Position numbers and translations under genes: made by a program | The notes under the pieces: generated by a model | Seen by the model: only the letters and a program-made list of their open reading frames with translations | What the model was told of the DNA's origin: nothing | Database searches by the model: none | Origin: JALEFZ01 sp039817415 | GTDB taxonomy: Bacteria > Bacteroidota > Bacteroidia > J057 | DNA length: 13,711 nucleotides | Reading direction: 5' to 3' | Assembly (NCBI GenBank): GCA_039817415.1 | Contig: JBCBVV010000088.1 | Span: forward strand, 1 to 13,711 | In this document: in pieces, positions 1 through 6,364 of the stretch | How positions within the stretch are numbered: position 1 is the stretch's first letter | Layout: every line of letters begins with the position of its first letter

Positions 1-171
1 GTGCAGTCTGAGGCCCATCATTATGCTCAGGCCTTTCATATTGATTCTTCTACCTTAGAGATCATGAAGGATAAGTTCATCAATGAGATTCTGATTGCTT
101 TCAAATACAGCCTAAAAAAGGGATTTCTTGTTGAATCAGAGTCAATTGAACTTCCAGACTATTTCATCTAA
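1..171 (+). CDS. 3' end of an unrecognised protein (partial)
   Basis: The reading frame is open from the window edge to a TAA at 169-171, giving the last 56 residues of a protein that begins upstream. The tail is mixed, with charged helical stretches (around MKDKFINEILIAFKYSLKKG) and an acidic end, ELPDYFI. There is no signal peptide, membrane segment or motif I recognise. The stop overlaps the start of the next gene in the arrangement TAATG, which argues that the frame is real and co-translated with the SLOG-domain gene. The GTG at position 1 is only where the window begins and should not be taken as the start codon. No function is assigned. Confidence 0.6.
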   Translation: MQSEAHHYAQAFHIDSSTLEIMKDKFINEILIAFKYSLKKGFLVESESIELPDYFI

Positions 172-515
172 TGGAGAAGGTTATTATAGCCGGATGCAGG
201 TACTATCATGATTTTGAGCGGGTGGTTCAGGTATGCGACCACCTTCTCAAAACTGAGGTGGTGATAGTCTCTGGAGGGGCCAAAGGGGCAGATGCCCTCG
301 GAGAAAGATATGCTCAATTGAAGGGATATACAGTCGAGAGGCATATAGCCAACTGGGAACAGCTAGGAAAAATGGCCGGGCCGATCAGAAACGAGGAAAT
401 GGTCAAAACGGCCAATCGAGCCATTGTTTTCTGGGATGGCAGATCTAGGGGGACGAAAAATCTTGTCAGCCTTTGCAAACGATACCAATTACCGATTAAG
501 GTAATTCTGATTTAA
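171..515 (+). CDS. SLOG-superfamily DUF2493 (YspA-like) nucleotide-binding protein
   Basis: A 114-residue single-domain cytoplasmic protein. It starts with a Rossmann-type strand (KVIIAGCRYY), followed by the family's glycine-rich motif SGGAKGAD at residues 34-41. The second signature AGPIRNEEM lies at residues 69-77, then AIVFWDGRSRGT near 84-95. This order is typical of the DUF2493/YAcAr branch of the SLOG fold, to which DprA and the LOG proteins are related. SLOG domains are thought to bind nucleotides or nucleotide-derived ligands, but the reaction of this branch is not known to me. Such proteins are common in phages and plasmids, so this end of the window may be mobile-element derived (inference). 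The ATG overlaps the upstream stop (TAATG), so translational coupling is likely. Length is full for the family. Confidence 0.85.
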   Translation: MEKVIIAGCRYYHDFERVVQVCDHLLKTEVVIVSGGAKGADALGERYAQLKGYTVERHIANWEQLGKMAGPIRNEEMVKTANRAIVFWDGRSRGTKNLVSLCKRYQLPIKVILI

Positions 516-519
516 GAGA

Positions 520-539
520 GGGGGCATTGGTTTGCCCCT
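520..539 (+). terminator. GC-rich hairpin after the SLOG gene, possible terminator
   Basis: GGGGCA at 521-526 pairs with TGCCCC at 533-538 around a 6-base loop. A G520-T539 wobble may extend it. It starts 5 bases after the stop codon. No clean T-run follows; the downstream bases are only mildly pyrimidine-rich. It could therefore be a weak terminator, an mRNA 3' stabilising hairpin, or part of the structured region that follows. Confidence 0.4.
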
Positions 540-589
540 ACCCTTCATACTGGTTCATTCTTATCCACTGATAGGCTTAAAATGATTAC

Positions 590-1125
590 CTGCCCTGCTT
601 GGTGAGTAGCCTAGGTTGATACGTCCTACTGGCAAAGCAGAACCTCCACCAAGCATCAAAAACAAATCTGAAAACCGAAGGGGAGGGAGGGGAAGGAAAA
701 GAAGGAAATAGGCCGGCCCGGAGGCCAGCCTCGCGCACTCCCGATGCGCCTGACAAAGAACGTAGCCCGAGTATAAAACTCACCCATATGAGCAGCAGGT
801 AGGAGGCACTGAGGAAAGGGTCCTGCGAAACGAAGTCAAGGAGGACTTGTACACCCTTGCCTCAGTACCGACACCTGCTAGTTTGGGGGCGTTTTTGTAT
901 CGGGCGAAGTGATGTCAGGTGTATCGGGAGGTTAGCGAGCGGGCTGGAGGAACGGTCAATGGCTTGCTTCCTGTTGACCTACCTTTAGGCATGATAACCT
1001 AGTGGGTGCCTGACGAGGAGGAAGGAGGAGTATGATACATACACCTACAAATTTGGCTGTAGCTCTGCCTGGGAGTGAAACAGACAGGCTGTGCTTCAGG
1101 GAAGTAATCATCAAAAAATTACCGC
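590..1125 (+). ncRNA. Candidate large structured RNA of unknown class
   Basis: About 530 bases with no credible gene, visibly richer in G and purines than the A+T-rich neighbours. The + strand holds many complementary segments. 597-604 pairs with 647-654 (8 bp), enclosing 605-609/626-630 and a crossing pair 613-617/641-645. 711-718 pairs with 723-730 (one mismatch), and 733-737 with 745-749. A long arm spans 794-879: 794-800/873-879, 808-814/860-866, 816-820/854-858 and 833-837/844-848. A second multi-helix arm has 914-919/1009-1014 and 929-934/995-1000. Inside it lie 935-940/962-967 and the crossing 954-959/974-979. Smaller hairpins follow at 1030-1042, 1045-1062, 1067-1089 and 1104-1122. 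G·U pairs (937·965, 920·1008) fit transcription of the + strand. I see no group II domain V, RNase P, tmRNA or SRP signature. Ends are approximate and the pairing is by eye. Confidence 0.5.
794..879 (+). other. Long interrupted hairpin arm within the structured region
   Basis: This is the most convincing helix of the candidate RNA. A 7-bp base (AGCAGGT/ACCTGCT) is followed by 7 bp (ACTGAGG/CCTCAGT), a one-by-one A/G mismatch, 5 bp (AAGGG/CCCTT), and an apical 5-bp hairpin (AAGTC/GACTT) with a 6-base loop. That is 24 pairs stacked along one axis in 86 bases, more than expected by chance from unconstrained sequence. It has no flanking T-run and so does not look like a terminator. Confidence 0.6.
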
Positions 1126-1135
1126 AGGATTTAAT

Positions 1136-1144
1136 AATTATTTC
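1136..1144 (+). repeat. Left copy of the 9-bp target-site duplication (AATTATTTC)
   Basis: AATTATTTC lies immediately before the left inverted repeat of the insertion sequence and is repeated exactly at 2283-2291, immediately after the right inverted repeat. Nine bases is a usual duplication length for IS4-family elements such as IS10 and IS50. An identical pair suggests a fairly recent insertion. Confidence 0.85.
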
Positions 1145-1161
1145 CTGAGTACATGACAAAA
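1145..1161 (+). repeat. Left terminal inverted repeat of the IS
   Basis: CTGAGTACATGACAAAA. It matches the reverse complement of the right end at 16 of 17 positions, the third base (G versus A) being the mismatch. Confidence 0.9.
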
Positions 1162-1235
1162 AATTAGTGGGTTAGTTCCAAGTTGTTAAATTGAATTTAC
1201 CACAACACAATTTTTCAACTTTTTACTACCCACCG

Positions 1236-2282
1236 ATGAAAGATAGTCATGACTTGATTGAAGATCAATTATCGTTCTTTGATTTGCATAAAAGTCGTTT
1301 GAAATGCCTGGTTCAGTTACTTCTGGGTTTCCTTACAGTTCGCAGTGTAAACCTTTGTAAACTAAGCCTTTGCTTTGATGTAGAGGTAAAATCTAACTCT
1401 GTTTATCGGCGTATTCAGCGTTTTCTCTCTGGTGTGATTTTTCCTTTCGATCAGTTGAGTTGTTTTGTTTGGGACAAATTCCAGGACACTGGCCCGACTG
1501 TACTTGCCCTTGATCGGACGAATTGGAAGTTCGGCAAAGCAAATATCAATATTTTGATGCTTAGTATTTGTCGAGATGGCTTTGCAGTTCCCTTGATGTG
1601 GAAAGTACTTAAGAATAAACGGGGCAACTCTTCTCAAGAAGAAAGAATTGAGCTGATGCAACGCTTTGTTTCTGTGATCCAAACAGATCAAATTGTTCGT
1701 TTAGTAGCTGATAGAGAGTTCATTGGAGAGAAATGGCTCAATTGGTTAGATGAGAATTATTTCCACTTCATCATCCGAATCAGGGCCAATCAATGGGTGG
1801 AACATAGCCCAAGAAAATCTCAAAGAGCTGCTGCCATATGTAGTTCTGAACAATGGACAGGCCTTCGAAAAGCTCGTTTTGTCAAAGGAGCTAAGGTTTA
1901 TCTTGGAGGTCAAAAGCTTAAAACAGGAGATTTTCTGATTCTTATTAGCAACCTACCTTTAAAATCAGCTAGGTATTATTATGCTAAAAGATGGGCCATA
2001 GAGGTCTTATTTGGGAATTTAAAGAAGAGGGGATTCAATTTTGAAGATACACATATCACTCATCCTCATAGAATTAATAACCTTATCGCAGTGTTAGCCT
2101 TGGCACAGGTTTGGGCCATCTTGGTAGGTCAATGGATAGCCCAGAAAGTGGAAAATATTCCAATCAAAAAGCACGGAAGGAAAGCCATGAGTATCTTCAA
2201 GATAGGACTGGATTGCCTAGCCAATAAAATATTCAGAAACAACGACTTACAAATGCAAATCAATCTTTTGTCATGTACTTAG
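1236..2282 (+). CDS. IS4-family DDE transposase
   Basis: A 348-residue transposase that cuts and rejoins DNA at the IS ends. The RNase H-like catalytic core is complete: the first Asp is in LALDRTNW (D93), the second in LVADREF (D159), and the Glu lies in the IS4-family YREK signature, seen as YAKRWAIEVLFGNLK (E256). The N-terminal part (SRLKCLVQLLLGFLTVRSVN) is the helical DNA-binding region usual in this group. I chose the ATG at 1236; a TTG at 1191 in the same frame would add 15 residues and cannot be excluded. The stop codon TAG occupies the last three bases of the IS, so the right inverted repeat encodes the protein's C-terminus. No frameshift or internal stop is present, so the protein should be functional. 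Confidence 0.93.
   Translation: MKDSHDLIEDQLSFFDLHKSRLKCLVQLLLGFLTVRSVNLCKLSLCFDVEVKSNSVYRRIQRFLSGVIFPFDQLSCFVWDKFQDTGPTVLALDRTNWKFGKANINILMLSICRDGFAVPLMWKVLKNKRGNSSQEERIELMQRFVSVIQTDQIVRLVADREFIGEKWLNWLDENYFHFIIRIRANQWVEHSPRKSQRAAAICSSEQWTGLRKARFVKGAKVYLGGQKLKTGDFLILISNLPLKSARYYYAKRWAIEVLFGNLKKRGFNFEDTHITHPHRINNLIAVLALAQVWAILVGQWIAQKVENIPIKKHGRKAMSIFKIGLDCLANKIFRNNDLQMQINLLSCT
2266..2282 (-). repeat. Right terminal inverted repeat of the IS
   Basis: The last 17 bases of the element, TTTTGTCATGTACTTAG on the + strand. It lies wholly inside the transposase gene and supplies its stop codon. Confidence 0.9.
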
Positions 2283-2291
2283 AATTATTTC
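2283..2291 (+). repeat. Right copy of the 9-bp target-site duplication (AATTATTTC)
   Basis: An exact copy of the sequence at 1136-1144. Removing the IS and one copy restores an A+T-rich stretch reading from the end of the structured region straight into the sigma-factor leader (2292-2401). In that leader I see no convincing promoter consensus or Shine-Dalgarno site. Confidence 0.85.
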
Positions 2292-2401
2292 AACTTCTCG
2301 AAAAATTAAATTTGATTATGTGTTACTTTAGATGAAGAAAAACAATTAATACTACAAACCAACATTATTATTTCAATTAGATATTTAACTGTAACATTAT
2401 T

Positions 2402-2971
2402 ATGTCATATTCTTGTATAAGTTTTCATGCTTTACTTCATGAAAATACACAATTAAGTCTGACCAAGGCATTCCAAGAAATGGCCTACCTTGTGAAATAC
2501 CTACTTAATAAGTCGAACCTAGATAGGGATCACCAATCTGAGGTACTAGGTGATGCCTTTATGAAACTCTACAAAAACAAAAATTTTCGATTAATAGGCT
2601 CTACTGATTTAGAAAAGGAGAACAAATGTAAGGCTTTTGTACGGCGTGCAGTCCATTTTGAAATTTTGAATCTACATAAAAAATTGAATCAAAATAAAAA
2701 GAAAAATATTTCAAAAATAGAAGATATTTATGTTGTAGACAAGGAGCTAGCCTCATACCAACCTGAAATACAAGGGGGAATGGATGATGATTTCAAAAAA
2801 AGTTGGGACAACCTTCCGATTAGTGATCAAGAACTTCTGGTCAAAAAATATGTGGAGAAAAATAGTATCCGGGAACTAGCTGAGGAGCTAGGTGTTTCGG
2901 AAGAAGTTATTAAAACACGGCTTAGTCGAGCGCGGAAGAAATTTAAAGTACATTACCCATCTTCAAAGTAA
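2402..2971 (+). CDS. ECF-like RNA polymerase sigma-70 family factor
   Basis: A 189-residue sigma factor that would direct RNA polymerase to particular promoters. The N-terminal half carries a divergent region 2 (about residues 20-98, including DAFMKLYKN and FVRRAVHFEILNLHKK). A basic, low-complexity linker of Asn and Lys follows (about 94-106). Region 4 runs from about 133 to 183, with LPISDQELLVKKY leading into the helix-turn-helix IRELAEELGVSEEVIKTRLSRARKKF. This is a two-domain, ECF-type layout; region 2 is weakly conserved. The ATG at 2402 has no Shine-Dalgarno sequence in front, which is normal in Bacteroidota; a second Met at residue 27 would remove part of region 2. The stop lies 19 bases before the anti-sigma-like gene, so the two are probably co-transcribed. 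Its targets are unknown; the convergent protease operon is a natural candidate. Confidence 0.88.
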   Translation: MSYSCISFHALLHENTQLSLTKAFQEMAYLVKYLLNKSNLDRDHQSEVLGDAFMKLYKNKNFRLIGSTDLEKENKCKAFVRRAVHFEILNLHKKLNQNKKKNISKIEDIYVVDKELASYQPEIQGGMDDDFKKSWDNLPISDQELLVKKYVEKNSIRELAEELGVSEEVIKTRLSRARKKFKVHYPSSK

Positions 2972-2990
2972 ACTCCCAAATCAATTAATC

Positions 2991-3776
2991 ATGGAAAAGT
3001 ATATAGATCAGATCACATATTACTTAAATAAAGAGTTATCCGTTAAGGAAGCACAAGAATTCGAATCTGCCCTTCTTCAAAGTCCAGAATTGAGGGAGGA
3101 AGTTGAGTTTGCAAGGTACTTTTTGACACAAAAAAAAGCGATCCAAGAAGAACTTCAGTTAAAAGAAGCTATCAAACTTGGTTTAAAAGAACTGGAGCAG
3201 GAAGGATACTTTGAACATACGGAAGAAACTAAATCTATTACTCCACTATTTAGGAGACCTGGGGTATGGTTATCCATTGCAGCTGGTATTGCCATTCTCT
3301 TTACGCTTTGGTTTGTATCCAGACCTAATAACCCCCAAAATAGGTACGAGGAATTTGCGGAGAACAGCATCTCTCAGTACCTACAAAGTCAACAAAAAAT
3401 GAGCGGGAGCCAAAAAGATGATTTTAATACTGCTATAAAAGCAGAGGAATATGATAAGGCTTATAGCTTACTTAATACCATATCGGATAGTACAAAAAGG
3501 GAGTTTTTTACAGCTCAATTAAAATTAAGGCTTGACATACATGACCCGGAAGCTGAAAAAATTCTTATCAATCTCATGTCCGATCAAGAAACTGGATATC
3601 TATACTGCTGGTCAGTCTATATGCTGAGCAAGAAATATGAAGCAAGCGGAGAAATATCCAAAGAGATTCAAATGATCCGGACGTGCATAGATAATTGTAA
3701 CTTAGAAAACACAAAAGCCAGGTTTCTACCTGATTATCAGGAATTAAAAAGTAGGCTTGATAAAATAGACTCCTAA
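2991..3776 (+). CDS. Membrane-anchored anti-sigma-factor-like protein
   Basis: A 261-residue single-pass membrane protein. The N-terminal cytoplasmic part (MEKYIDQITYYLNKELS..., residues 1-60) has the helical pattern of Bacteroidota anti-sigma proteins (YL-x-x-EL, a helix ending in SPELREEVEF). It lacks the His-x3-Cys-x2-Cys zinc site of classical ZAS anti-sigma factors. A basic turn RRPG precedes one hydrophobic helix at about residues 92-110. The remaining 150 residues would be periplasmic and look like helical TPR-type repeats (YDKAYSLLNTI, CWSVYMLSKKYEASGE). The open frame extends back into the sigma gene, but ATG 2991 follows the sigma stop and begins the conserved domain, so I start there. 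It probably holds the sigma factor inactive until an envelope signal arrives; partner and signal are inferred from position. The 3' end overlaps the convergent CHAT gene by 4 bp. Confidence 0.75.
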   Translation: MEKYIDQITYYLNKELSVKEAQEFESALLQSPELREEVEFARYFLTQKKAIQEELQLKEAIKLGLKELEQEGYFEHTEETKSITPLFRRPGVWLSIAAGIAILFTLWFVSRPNNPQNRYEEFAENSISQYLQSQQKMSGSQKDDFNTAIKAEEYDKAYSLLNTISDSTKREFFTAQLKLRLDIHDPEAEKILINLMSDQETGYLYCWSVYMLSKKYEASGEISKEIQMIRTCIDNCNLENTKARFLPDYQELKSRLDKIDS

Positions 3777-6364
3777 TATATGGGATCCATATTTCCAATT
3801 AGTTCTAAGGCTGCCCATTGAGAAGGATGGTAAAGCTCATTCATCTCTTTTCTTTGAAAAAATTTGACTAAGGCTCGTTGAAACGCTATGTCTTTAGAAG
3901 GATACCCTTGCATATGGGTGTCCTTTTTATTTAGCTCCTCAAAAAAAGGTATAATAAGAGGAGTGTTCATAGAAAAGTTTAGCTTCCACAATGTTGCTAG
4001 CTGGGATCTACTTCCTGCGTACGAAAAAGCCAGCGCAAGGCTTGCAATTCCTTCACCATCATATACTTTCCCAGATGCAGTTTGACAAGCGGAAAAGATG
4101 ACCATGTCAGAGTTTAAGTTCAATGCCTGAATTTCAGGGAGGAACAATCTATTCTTTGGAGACTCTTCTCCATGAAGGAGAATAAAAGAGCGATTGGGAT
4201 TTAAGCTATCTCCTACTGCATGGGTACAAAAATAAATGATTGAATGATGGGGCAACTCTTCTAGAACATCCTCTTTTGTGGCATGATGCCCCTGGAGGGT
4301 CGTGATTTTGCCGTCAAAAATTTGGCTCATAGCCTGGACATCTTCCTGAGAACCCAGGATATTTTCGAACCTTTCAGAATTTGACGACTTGGGAACATCA
4401 TTTATTTCTGGAGCAATTCCCAAATAGGATTTTTTATCTGATCTACTCTGCTGCGTATCCTTGATTAAATCCCAGGAGGTAGCAGAGTAACCGAATGACA
4501 AGGCAAACTCAAGGCCTAAGTAGGGAAAATCTTTGAATCGACTACCTGAAACTCCATGAGGTGTGATGAGGGTAGAAAATGGTACAAGTCCAATAATACC
4601 ATCAGGAATGATCAATAGCCGCTCAATTCCTGCCACTTTAAGTTTCTCATAGACCTGACCGATCAACATGTCACTCAGGGGTTTAGCGATTTCCAGAAAT
4701 GCCTTTGGTGATAAATCGTTGTTCGAATTAGAAAGCCCTTCATAGAAATCTGTAATCAGGCCTTCGTTGAAGTAGCTAGTAAATAGGTTGACCGAATCTT
4801 TTTGAATCAAAAAGGTGAGCAAAGAGTCACCAGAGACAAGATAGGAAATCATGGCTCGATTTGGCTCCAGTCTTTGTTGGATTTCTTTTATGGAGAGAGT
4901 CGAGTTTTCAAATTGGCGGGAATAGTATGCTGGATATTTAGCTTTCCAATCACTTAAAGTGCTATCTTTCTTTTTTAAATAATTAGCTAGTTTATCGGCG
5001 ATTTCAGGTCCACTTCGCGCTAACCCCACTACTGACCTCATCAGCATAATACTATCCGTAAGAGAACGGAATAATTTTAATGATAAAGCATCTAAACCTT
5101 TTATTTTCGCACTGGACTCCGTAATGTGTTCTCCTAAAACTAGGGCCTTACTCAATTCTGAAAAAGAAAATGCTTCTTCTAGTAACTTCCAATCTTTTGT
5201 CTCTCTGTAATAATCTAGACAAGCAATCGATGCCACTTCAAAGGTATTCTCAGTAATCTTGGAAAAGATTAATCTATCTTCTTCCAACTTCATATTAGTA
5301 CGAAGTTCATGGAAAATGCTTCTTACTGCTCTAAATTGATTTATTGAGAGCTTAAGTTTAGCTGTATCGCCTTTTCCATAGCGGTAAGAGTAAAAATTTG
5401 CCAGTCCATGACCTTTTAAATTAAGGGCCTTATCAATAGTTGGGTAACCTATATGAGTTAGTGTTGTTGATACCTGAAAATCAATCAAGTCGGGGAAAAG
5501 TAGTTTCGCTGCACTTTGAAAAAATGAAATTCCTTTAGAAGGATTTTCAGGGTCGTTGTAAATATGGGCAAACCCCAAATTGTTATAGTTTATTATACTA
5601 TCCTCCTTTCTATTTGAGAGGAAGTTTAACGCTCTTTTATGAAAACCAATTGATTCAGGATATTTTTGTTGAGCTAAAGAAATATTACCTAAAAGGCTTA
5701 GGTTCGTCCAAGTGAGCCCTCCATCAAATTTCAGCTTATTTGCAATTTGAAGAGACTTTTGCGCATATCCCCTAGCTTTTTGATAGTTATTGAAAGCATT
5801 ATAAATAAAAGCCTTTTCATTATAAAAACGAGCTCTCTTTTCTAAAATATTTAAACCTTGGTCAATTTCATCATGTCCATCACTAATGGCCTCTGTATCC
5901 AGTTTTCTCTCAATAGATGTTAACAAAGGTTCTATTTCTTCCAAGCTATATTGATTGCTTAGTGATCTTGAAACAGATAGATATAAAGGAATAATGTAAT
6001 CATCAGGAAAAAGCCTTACCGAAATCTCAAAAGCCTTTGAGTAAAATAATTCTGCAGTCTTAAATTTTTGAATTTCTCTATAATTATCTGCGATATAACT
6101 ATAGGTATCCATAATTAATGTATCATAGGTATGATTTTTATTTAAAGCCTCATAATTATCAATCGCCTCCTCATAAGCATTGATGACTTCAATATAATTT
6201 TCAAGGTGTGTTCCCTGTGAATTCCTATTTGAGCTATCTAATTTATAGGCTTTGAAAAATGATTCTTGAAACCTTTTTTGATTTTCAATTGGAGCTTCTG
6301 AATTACAGCTCCATATAACGATAACTAGTAAAAAAATGCTAAAATTTATTTTGGTACTTCGCAT
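3773..6364 (-). CDS. Lipoprotein with TPR repeats and a CHAT caspase-like protease domain
   Basis: An 863-residue protein. It begins with a lipoprotein signal (hydrophobic FSIFLLVIVIWSC, acylated Cys predicted at 20), so it should be exported and lipid-anchored. Residues of about 50-410 are helical TPR-like repeats (for example YNEKAFIYNAFNNYQKARGYAQ at 181-202). The C-terminal CHAT domain spans about 560-863. It contains ERLLIIPDGIIGLVPFSTL, the catalytic His in IIYFCTHA (H715) and the catalytic Cys in VIFSACQTASG (C760), followed by GEGIASLALAFSYAG and TLWKL. Both residues of the caspase-type dyad are present, so it should be an active cysteine protease. Known CHAT-TPR proteins cleave protein targets on activation through the repeats. 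It is the last gene of the minus-strand operon, overlapping the subtilase by 19 bp, which suggests translational coupling. Substrate unknown. Confidence 0.9.
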   Translation of the reverse strand: MRSTKINFSIFLLVIVIWSCNSEAPIENQKRFQESFFKAYKLDSSNRNSQGTHLENYIEVINAYEEAIDNYEALNKNHTYDTLIMDTYSYIADNYREIQKFKTAELFYSKAFEISVRLFPDDYIIPLYLSVSRSLSNQYSLEEIEPLLTSIERKLDTEAISDGHDEIDQGLNILEKRARFYNEKAFIYNAFNNYQKARGYAQKSLQIANKLKFDGGLTWTNLSLLGNISLAQQKYPESIGFHKRALNFLSNRKEDSIINYNNLGFAHIYNDPENPSKGISFFQSAAKLLFPDLIDFQVSTTLTHIGYPTIDKALNLKGHGLANFYSYRYGKGDTAKLKLSINQFRAVRSIFHELRTNMKLEEDRLIFSKITENTFEVASIACLDYYRETKDWKLLEEAFSFSELSKALVLGEHITESSAKIKGLDALSLKLFRSLTDSIMLMRSVVGLARSGPEIADKLANYLKKKDSTLSDWKAKYPAYYSRQFENSTLSIKEIQQRLEPNRAMISYLVSGDSLLTFLIQKDSVNLFTSYFNEGLITDFYEGLSNSNNDLSPKAFLEIAKPLSDMLIGQVYEKLKVAGIERLLIIPDGIIGLVPFSTLITPHGVSGSRFKDFPYLGLEFALSFGYSATSWDLIKDTQQSRSDKKSYLGIAPEINDVPKSSNSERFENILGSQEDVQAMSQIFDGKITTLQGHHATKEDVLEELPHHSIIYFCTHAVGDSLNPNRSFILLHGEESPKNRLFLPEIQALNLNSDMVIFSACQTASGKVYDGEGIASLALAFSYAGSRSQLATLWKLNFSMNTPLIIPFFEELNKKDTHMQGYPSKDIAFQRALVKFFQRKEMNELYHPSQWAALELIGNMDPIY
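4085..4087 (-). other. Catalytic Cys codon of the CHAT domain (C760)
   Basis: The Cys of VIFSACQTASG, the characteristic CHAT nucleophile motif. An intact codon argues against a pseudo-protease. Confidence 0.85.
4220..4222 (-). other. Catalytic His codon of the CHAT domain (H715)
   Basis: The His of the motif IIYFCTHA, at the end of a predicted beta strand and 45 residues before the Cys. This is the usual spacing and order of a caspase-fold His/Cys dyad. Confidence 0.85.

Larger units (their letters stand above)
1145..2282 (+). mobile_element. Complete IS4-family insertion sequence (1138 bp)
   Basis: The element is bounded by terminal inverted repeats of 17 bp with one mismatch: CTGAGTACATGACAAAA on the left and, reading inward from the other end, CTAAGTACATGACAAAA on the right. 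It is flanked by the exact 9-bp duplication AATTATTTC. The CTGA-type terminus and 9-bp duplication match IS4-family habits (IS10, IS50). It carries a single intact transposase on the + strand. The element sits between the candidate structured RNA and the sigma-factor gene, 119 bases upstream of the sigma start, and is oriented so that transposase read-through would run into the sigma gene. I cannot assign a named IS from sequence alone. Confidence 0.9.

Noticed and set aside
586..783. A 65-codon minus-strand open frame in the G-rich region
   Set aside because: Low-complexity translation (Pro/Ser/Phe runs) arising from purine-rich DNA, with no motif; the helices on the + strand explain the region better.
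806..830. GAGGAAAGGGTCC resembles the conserved 5' motif of RNase P RNA (GAGGAAAGTCC)
   Set aside because: It is paired inside the long arm, and the matching 3' motif (ACAGAAA) and overall layout of RNase P RNA are not found.
1061..1095. A 35-base hairpin with AGC at its foot and a GAAA in the loop, resembling group II intron domain V
   Set aside because: The loop is 13 bases rather than a tetraloop, the two-base bulge is missing, and pairs mismatch at two positions. No maturase is present, so I do not call a group II intron.
956..1159. A 67-codon minus-strand open frame crossing the left end of the IS
   Set aside because: It runs across the IS boundary and target duplication, so it cannot be an ancestral gene, and its translation has no recognisable features.
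2892..2990. Upstream extension of the anti-sigma-like frame into the sigma gene
   Set aside because: It would overlap the sigma region 4 coding sequence by 80 bases and adds a basic, unconserved-looking segment; ATG 2991 begins the recognisable domain.
3888..4085. A + strand open frame inside the CHAT gene, and similar ones at 8216-8473, 10742-11059 and 11972-12268
   Set aside because: They lie antisense to well-supported genes with clear domains and show no protein-like features of their own.
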